The position numbers and the translations under genes are program-made. The notes under the pieces are model-generated. The model did no database searches, was not told the DNA's origin, and was given only the letters and a program-made list of their open reading frames with translations. Below, in pieces: positions 6,302 to 10,602 of a stretch of DNA of 10,602 nt. Origin of the DNA: Akkermansiaceae bacterium UBA4145 (GTDB taxonomy: Bacteria; Verrucomicrobiota; Verrucomicrobiia; Verrucomicrobiales; Akkermansiaceae); NCBI GenBank assembly GCA_002380675.1, contig DFWB01000079.1, positions 1-10,602 of the forward strand, read 5' to 3'. The stretch's first letter is position 1; each line of letters starts with the position of its first letter.

Positions 6302-7786
6302 TTACTTTCTATTCTGGTTCGCTCGATGGTGCGGGGAGTCCTTGGGGAGAACCGCGAGAGGCGCCGGGTTTTCTGGAATGCCCTGAGCCAGGCGCATTTT
6401 GACGGAAGTGAGATTTGGATTATCGATGAGGTTCTCGTACTCGTGGGGATCATTTTTCAGATCGTAGAGCTCCTCGAATCCGTTACCGTAACGGATGAGG
6501 CGGTAGCGCTCATCGGCAACTCCGTGTGAGGGAGAGTTCTCATTCCAGAACTGGAAGGAGCAAAGTGCGAGCCGGTCCCGCTTTGTTCCTGGCTTCCTTA
6601 GCTGGGAAACCAGGGAGAGACCGTCGCACTGCTCGGGGACGGGTATGCCTGCCAGCTCACAGAGGGTAGGGTAAACATCGGTGAGAGTAGCTGGCTGTCT
6701 GGTTGTCTCACCATCCCTGCTCACCCCCGGAGCGTGGATGAAGAGGGGGACTCGCGAGGTCTGGTCCCAGAGGGCGAATTTCTCCCAGTTTGCCTTTTCG
6801 CCGATATGGAAGCCGTGATCACTCCAGAGAACGATGATAGTATTGTTCTTCATGGTGGGGGTTGCATCGAGGGCGTCGAGGAGGCGGCCCAGCTGGTGGT
6901 CCACGTAGGAGATGCTGGCGAGGTAGCCCTGCATGAGCTTCTCCCATTGCTTGTTCTCTACTACCCACTTGTGCCAGTGGGTGCGGCCGTGGTTATGGGC
7001 GTCGGTCAGGTCGTCTTCGCGGTGGGGAGGCAGTTTGACTTCCTCAAGCGGATACATGTCGAACCACTTGCGGGGAACCTCCCAGGGGATGTGAGGGCGG
7101 AAAAGGCCTACTGCGAGGAAAAGAGGTTTGTCTTGCCCTTGCTTCATTTGCTCGATGGCCCAGTCCACAACCATGTGATCCCCCGTCTTTTCATCCGGCA
7201 ATTCGAGGGGTGCGGCCCCGAAGAGTTGTGAGCCACCGCCCAACGGGCGCCCCTTGGTGAGGCCCGCCTTCTCGTCGGGAATCAGCTTTGGCCTCGGCCA
7301 GTCCGGAGCGATGGGGTTGTTAGGGTCGCCGCGGTATTGGTCCCATGCCGAGGGATCGTTCTGGGAATCGTGTGGAGTCCACTGGAGGGTATGAAAAATT
7401 TTTCCCCCACCAGCTGCGTGGTAGCCGTGATCCCGGAAGTGCTGGGAGAGGACCACGGCTTTTTCGAGGGTCTTGGATTCATGTCGCCATCGGGGGCCCC
7501 GTGCGCCGAACATATTGCGATAAATGCCGGACCGGACCGGGTGGACACCTGTCATGATCGCGACTCTCGACGCATGGCAAACAGGAGCGGCGCAGTGGGC
7601 ATTAGTGAAATTCACCGAGCGCCGGGCAAGGCGCTCAAAATGTGGAGTCTGGATGCCAGGGTGATTATCTAGTGGCGAGATATAATCGTTCAGGTCGTCA
7701 ATTGCGATAAAGAGGACGTTGGGTTTGCCCTCAACCGGGAACCCTCCCAGCGAGAGACCGATGATGAGTGTCAGGAGATAACGCAT
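6302..7786 (-). CDS. Exported sulfatase, iduronate-2-sulfatase-like (SulfAtlas S1_7 type)
   Basis: A formylglycine-dependent sulfatase expected to hydrolyse sulfate esters on a polysaccharide outside the cytoplasm. ATG 7786 is chosen because it begins a signal peptide (RYLLTLIIGLSLGGFPVEG). The frame is open to 7897, but that would add 37 residues overlapping the upstream gene. In the 494-aa numbering: Ca-binding D30-D31, activation motif C70-H-A-S-R74 (Cys70 becomes formylglycine), K129 and H132 in GGGKIFH, H232 in RPHIPW, D323-H324 in SDHG, K336. These match the known active-site set of human iduronate-2-sulfatase (K135, H138, H229, D334, H335, K347, from memory), as do the flanking VGLFRPHIPW and LYDLKNDPHE stretches. 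The subfamily is fairly secure; the substrate is not, since marine S1_7 members act on various sulfated glycans. The start lies 35 nt after the arylsulfatase stop, suggesting co-transcription. The activating enzyme (FGE or anSME) is not in the window. Confidence 0.95.
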   Translation of the reverse strand: MRYLLTLIIGLSLGGFPVEGKPNVLFIAIDDLNDYISPLDNHPGIQTPHFERLARRSVNFTNAHCAAPVCHASRVAIMTGVHPVRSGIYRNMFGARGPRWRHESKTLEKAVVLSQHFRDHGYHAAGGGKIFHTLQWTPHDSQNDPSAWDQYRGDPNNPIAPDWPRPKLIPDEKAGLTKGRPLGGGSQLFGAAPLELPDEKTGDHMVVDWAIEQMKQGQDKPLFLAVGLFRPHIPWEVPRKWFDMYPLEEVKLPPHREDDLTDAHNHGRTHWHKWVVENKQWEKLMQGYLASISYVDHQLGRLLDALDATPTMKNNTIIVLWSDHGFHIGEKANWEKFALWDQTSRVPLFIHAPGVSRDGETTRQPATLTDVYPTLCELAGIPVPEQCDGLSLVSQLRKPGTKRDRLALCSFQFWNENSPSHGVADERYRLIRYGNGFEELYDLKNDPHEYENLIDNPNLTSVKMRLAQGIPENPAPLAVLPKDSPHHRANQNRK

Positions 7787-7821
7787 TGCTTCACTGGAGA
7801 GGAAGGTGAGGGTGAGGTCGC

Positions 7822-9525
7822 TTATTTCGACTTTGCTGGGTCGTATCTTGGAATGGGCCACGGCTGCACCCCGACTCGGTCCGCCCAGGATTGCCAAGCC
7901 TCTACCATGGATTTGAGCTTTTCGGGCATTTTAGCGGCAAGATCATTGAGCTCGGTCCGGTCCGCTTCCATATCGTAAAGCTCCCACTTGCGGGCTTGGT
8001 TGCCCCGATACATCGAAACGATTTTCCATTTACCATCCCGGAGGCCGAGGTTGCCATGGTGCTCAAAGCCCAGGGGGGCCTTGCGCTTGAGAGCGCCTCC
8101 GGTAAGGGTCGGAATAAGGCTGATTCCCTCCATGGGGTGGATGTCGTTGCCCTCATATTTCTCCGGGTAGGTTGCTCCTGCCGCCTCTACGAAGGTAGGC
8201 ATCAGGTCAATGAGATGGGAGACATCATGCACGACCTTGCCGTTACTCTTTGAGGGGATTCCCTGAGGCCAGCTGACGATGAATGGAGTTCCGATTCCTC
8301 CCTCGTAGGGGTCGTGCTTGTAGCCTCTGAAGGGAGTATTTGACGCATTGGCCCATCCTGGCCCGTAGGCCACAAAGGTGTCTTCTCCGCCGGGCATGGT
8401 TTCAGGCCCAGTGCGAACAAACCTTCCGTCACGCGTTTGCATAGGGGGCCAGATCTTGGTCTGCAGCCCGTCTTTTCCAAGGGGCTTGAATTTGAAGCGG
8501 TCCTTCTGGTGCGAATTATTCGCCCGGCCGTATCCCTCCGCACAGCCGCCATTGTCCTGCAGATAAATTACCAGAGTGTTCTCAAAGAGCTTTTGCTTCT
8601 TCAACTCGTTGACAATCCTGCCGATGCCACGATCCATGATTTCTGTCATGGCTGCATAGGTCTCCATGCAGCGGATATCCCAGGCTTTATGCTTGAACCC
8701 CTCCCAGTCGAGACCCTTGGACATGGGCCACTTACTGTCGACGACGCCCATTTCAATCGCCTTCTTGTAGCGAGCTTCGCGGATTGCGGGGTAGCCCTTG
8801 TCGTAGACGCCTTTGTATTTTGTGATATCGGCCTCCGGCGCGTGCATGGGCCAGTGAGCGCTGGTGTGGGAGACGTAGAGAAAGAATGGCTTATCCGCTA
8901 CCTTGCTGTTCCCACAGTGATCGGAGATGAAGGTGATCGCATTGTCGTTGATGGCGTCGGTGTAGTAGAAGGATTCCGGTTGATAATCCGGGTCATTCTC
9001 GGGAGTGATGTAGGTGTTACCGCGGCAGAGAGTGGCGGGGTCGTAGAAGCTGCCCGCTCCTGTGATGGTCCCGTAAAAGCGGTCGAAGCCGCGCTGCATG
9101 GGCCAGGCTGATATATCTCCATTGGGGCTTTTATGCCGGGTCAGGTGCCACTTTCCGGACATGTAATTCTGGTAACCAGCGCCCTTGAGGGCTTCCGCCA
9201 GGGTGACACAGCTCTTGTTGATGGACCCGCGGTAGCCGGGCCAGCCCCGGTCTCCTTCCATCAGGCCCATGCCCGTCTGGTGAGAGTAAAGCCCGCTGAT
9301 GAGAGCTGCCCTGGTCGGGCAGCAGCGGGAGGTGTTGTAGAACTGGGTATAACGCAAACCGTTACGGGCAAGTTGATCGAGGACGGGAGTATGAATCTCG
9401 CTGCCATAGCATCCGATGTCCGAGTAGCCCATGTCGTCGGCCATGATGAGGACGATGTTGGGGCGTTGCGCAGCGATGCTGAGAGCCCACAACCCGGAAG
9501 CGAGAAGGAGTAGAAGTGATTTCAT
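7822..9525 (-). CDS. Exported arylsulfatase (AtsA-like, SulfAtlas S1_4 type)
   Basis: A type I sulfatase, expected to remove sulfate from a carbohydrate or aryl ester in the periplasm or outside. The 567-aa protein starts with a signal peptide (KSLLLLLASGLWALSIAAQ, likely cut after Ala18 or Ala19), then PNIVLIMADDMGYSD with Ca ligands D30-D31. Activation motif C68-C-P-T-R72 is the CxPTR form, with Cys68 the formylglycine site. Other active-site residues are K125 and H127 in SGKWHL, H224 in SAHWP, D324-N325 in LQDNGG and K404 in GYKHDPYEGG, matching P. aeruginosa AtsA. The stretch around 220-260 (SHTSAHWPMHAP onward to REARYKK) is characteristic of large planctomycete and verrucomicrobial S1_4 sulfatases. 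It lies 65 nt downstream of the lactonase and 35 nt upstream of the second sulfatase, same strand. No Shine-Dalgarno sequence is evident before the ATG. Enzyme class is confident; S1_4 assignment is by eye; substrate unknown. Confidence 0.95.
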   Translation of the reverse strand: MKSLLLLLASGLWALSIAAQRPNIVLIMADDMGYSDIGCYGSEIHTPVLDQLARNGLRYTQFYNTSRCCPTRAALISGLYSHQTGMGLMEGDRGWPGYRGSINKSCVTLAEALKGAGYQNYMSGKWHLTRHKSPNGDISAWPMQRGFDRFYGTITGAGSFYDPATLCRGNTYITPENDPDYQPESFYYTDAINDNAITFISDHCGNSKVADKPFFLYVSHTSAHWPMHAPEADITKYKGVYDKGYPAIREARYKKAIEMGVVDSKWPMSKGLDWEGFKHKAWDIRCMETYAAMTEIMDRGIGRIVNELKKQKLFENTLVIYLQDNGGCAEGYGRANNSHQKDRFKFKPLGKDGLQTKIWPPMQTRDGRFVRTGPETMPGGEDTFVAYGPGWANASNTPFRGYKHDPYEGGIGTPFIVSWPQGIPSKSNGKVVHDVSHLIDLMPTFVEAAGATYPEKYEGNDIHPMEGISLIPTLTGGALKRKAPLGFEHHGNLGLRDGKWKIVSMYRGNQARKWELYDMEADRTELNDLAAKMPEKLKSMVEAWQSWADRVGVQPWPIPRYDPAKSK

Positions 9526-9567
9526 GATTTGGATGAGGAGAGTGGCGAGTAGGAAGGCTCGGGGTAG

Positions 9568-9573
9568 AGTATA
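9568..9573 (-). promoter_or_regulatory. Possible -10 element before the arylsulfatase gene
   Basis: TATACT on the minus strand matches five of six -10 consensus positions and lies 42 bases before the ATG at 9525, in the 65-base gap after the lactonase gene. I could not find a good -35 at 16-18 bases. It may give the sulfatases a promoter of their own, or be chance. Confidence 0.2.
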
Positions 9574-9590
9574 ATTCTGGAGCGAGATGG

Positions 9591-10602
9591 CTAGAGGAAG
9601 ACCACGCAGACGGGATTGGGTATTTCGAGGCGGCCTCCGGCGGGGTCGAGAGCCCCGGTTTCCTGGTTGATGGAAAAGACATGAAGATCACTACTGAACT
9701 GGTTTGCCGCAATGATCCACTTGCCCGAAGGGTCCAGGTTGAAGTTACGCGGGGTCCGCCCCCCGGTCTTCTCTATGTCGATCAGGCTCAGTTTTCCGCA
9801 GCCCTGATGGATGTGAAAACAGGCGATGCTGTCATGGCCTCGATTAGAGGCGTAGAGAAATTGGCCGCTGGGATGCACGAAGATTTCCGCGGTGGATCCT
9901 CGTGACCATCCATCAGGGACGGTCGAGATGGTCTGGAATTCCGTGAGCTCTCCGCTGGACTGATTGTAGTGGAAGGCCGTGATCGTGCGGGTGATTTCGT
10001 TGAGAACGTAGCCAAACGCAGCCCCCGGATGAAAAGCGAAGTGCCGTGGTCCCGCTCCCGGGCTAACCATGGTTGACCCGCGGCGTTCGCTGAGACGGCC
10101 CCCTTTTTCAAGTTCGTAGCGGACGATCTGGTCCATTCCAAGGTCCGAGATGAAGACAAACCGGTTGGCGGGATCAAGGTTGACGGCGTGTGGATGTGGT
10201 TCAGCCTGCCTCGGCTTGAGGACACTAGAGCCTTTATGGAGGATTCGATTGAGCGTTTGGCCGAGGGACCCATCCTCTCGGATCTCAATCGTAGTAACGG
10301 TAGATCCCGTATAATTTGCAATAATGACGGCATCGCTCTCTGGAGTAAGAACGAGGTGGCAGGGGTGTGCTCCATGGGAGCTGACGGTGTTGAGTTTTTC
10401 CAACGCCCCGGTGCTCGGGTCGGTAATGCGGTAGGCGGTCACCGAGCCAGAGGCCTCCCCACTAAAATCGTTGGTCTCATTGACCGCATAGAGGAACTTG
10501 CCGTTTGGGTGCAGGGCAAGGAAGGAAGGGCTTGGTGTTTCAGCGGCCAGCCGGAAACCGGAGAGCATGCCGGTTGCATCGTCAAAGCGGCAGGAATAGA
10601 TC
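9591..10602 (-). CDS. 6-phosphogluconolactonase-like seven-bladed beta-propeller (lactonase family), 5' end beyond window
   Basis: Member of the YbhE/Pgl beta-propeller lactonase family (Pfam PF10282), whose characterised members hydrolyse 6-phosphogluconolactone in the pentose phosphate pathway. Blade repeats follow one another: PSFLALHPNGKFLYAVNE, HPCHLVLTPESDAVIIANY, PHAVNLDPANRFVFISDLG, PRHFAFHPGAAFGYVLNE, EIFVHPSGQFLYASNRG, PRNFNLDPSGKWIIAANQF. The first Met visible in frame (10568) is not the start: the frame stays open to the edge, and the upstream residues IYSCRFDDATG are the normal outer strand of blade one. About 336 residues are seen against a usual 340-400, so only a short N-terminus is missing. 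Whether that part holds a signal peptide decides between a cytoplasmic Pgl and an exported lactonase. It leads the minus-strand run and lies 65 nt before the arylsulfatase. Family confident; reaction less so, since many environmental members are untested. Confidence 0.9.
   Translation of the reverse strand, partial: IYSCRFDDATGMLSGFRLAAETPSPSFLALHPNGKFLYAVNETNDFSGEASGSVTAYRITDPSTGALEKLNTVSSHGAHPCHLVLTPESDAVIIANYTGSTVTTIEIREDGSLGQTLNRILHKGSSVLKPRQAEPHPHAVNLDPANRFVFISDLGMDQIVRYELEKGGRLSERRGSTMVSPGAGPRHFAFHPGAAFGYVLNEITRTITAFHYNQSSGELTEFQTISTVPDGWSRGSTAEIFVHPSGQFLYASNRGHDSIACFHIHQGCGKLSLIDIEKTGGRTPRNFNLDPSGKWIIAANQFSSDLHVFSINQETGALDPAGGRLEIPNPVCVVFL

Noticed and set aside
8437..9111. 224-codon plus-strand frame opposite the arylsulfatase.
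   Set aside because: The valine/glycine-rich sequence with no family signature is typical antisense readout of a G+C-rich gene.
6302..9525. The two sulfatases as a recent tandem duplication.
   Set aside because: They share only the common sulfatase motifs (DD, CxxxR, lysine and histidine sites) and differ in subfamily, length and most other sequence.

Overview
The window reads as a chromosomal segment of a heterotrophic, G+C-rich bacterium. The most likely group is the Planctomycetota-Verrucomicrobiota-Chlamydiota group, probably a verrucomicrobium. The support is indirect: tandem exported sulfatases, a secreted acid-phosphatase-like metallophosphoesterase with an inserted beta-sandwich, a SWIM-SNF2 helicase, an AlgX-like SGNH protein, and weak or absent Shine-Dalgarno sequences before most genes. 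Taxonomy is inferred, not proven.

Layout. (1) At the extreme left edge, on the minus strand, lie the first 33-34 codons of a selenophosphate synthetase gene (selD, 1-101). Its catalytic position is an in-frame TGA, so it reads as selenocysteine. A 9-bp hairpin resembling a bacterial SECIS element follows the TGA. (2) Divergent from it, on the plus strand, is an exported metallophosphoesterase (preferred start GTG 241, end 1968), followed after 96 nt by a 905-aa SWIM-zinc-finger SNF2-family ATPase (2065-4782). A plausible sigma70-type promoter lies in that gap. (3) The rest of the window is on the minus strand and converges on the helicase with a 17-nt gap. In transcription order it holds a seven-bladed beta-propeller lactonase whose 5' end is cut by the window edge (10602-9591), an arylsulfatase (9525-7822), an iduronate-2-sulfatase-like sulfatase (7786-6302) and an AlgX/AlgJ-like SGNH O-acetyltransferase or esterase (6188-4800). 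Spacings are 65, 35 and 113 nt, so these four may form one transcription unit.

How the genes may work together. The two sulfatases belong to different subfamilies. Both carry a signal peptide and the Cys-type activation motif, which points to desulfation of a sulfated polysaccharide in the periplasm or outside the cell. The AlgX-like protein handles acyl (acetyl) esters on an envelope or secreted glycan. The lactonase acts on sugar lactones or is an uncharacterised propeller protein. No glycoside hydrolase, TonB transporter or sulfatase-maturing enzyme is in the window, so this is a partial saccharide-modification cluster at most. The selD fragment shows the organism uses selenium and almost certainly decodes UGA as selenocysteine.

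No gap between genes exceeds 300 bases. I found no rRNA, tRNA, CRISPR array, insertion sequence or phage gene. The least expected signal is the UGA-containing selD start at the edge, which ordinary ORF calling misses.
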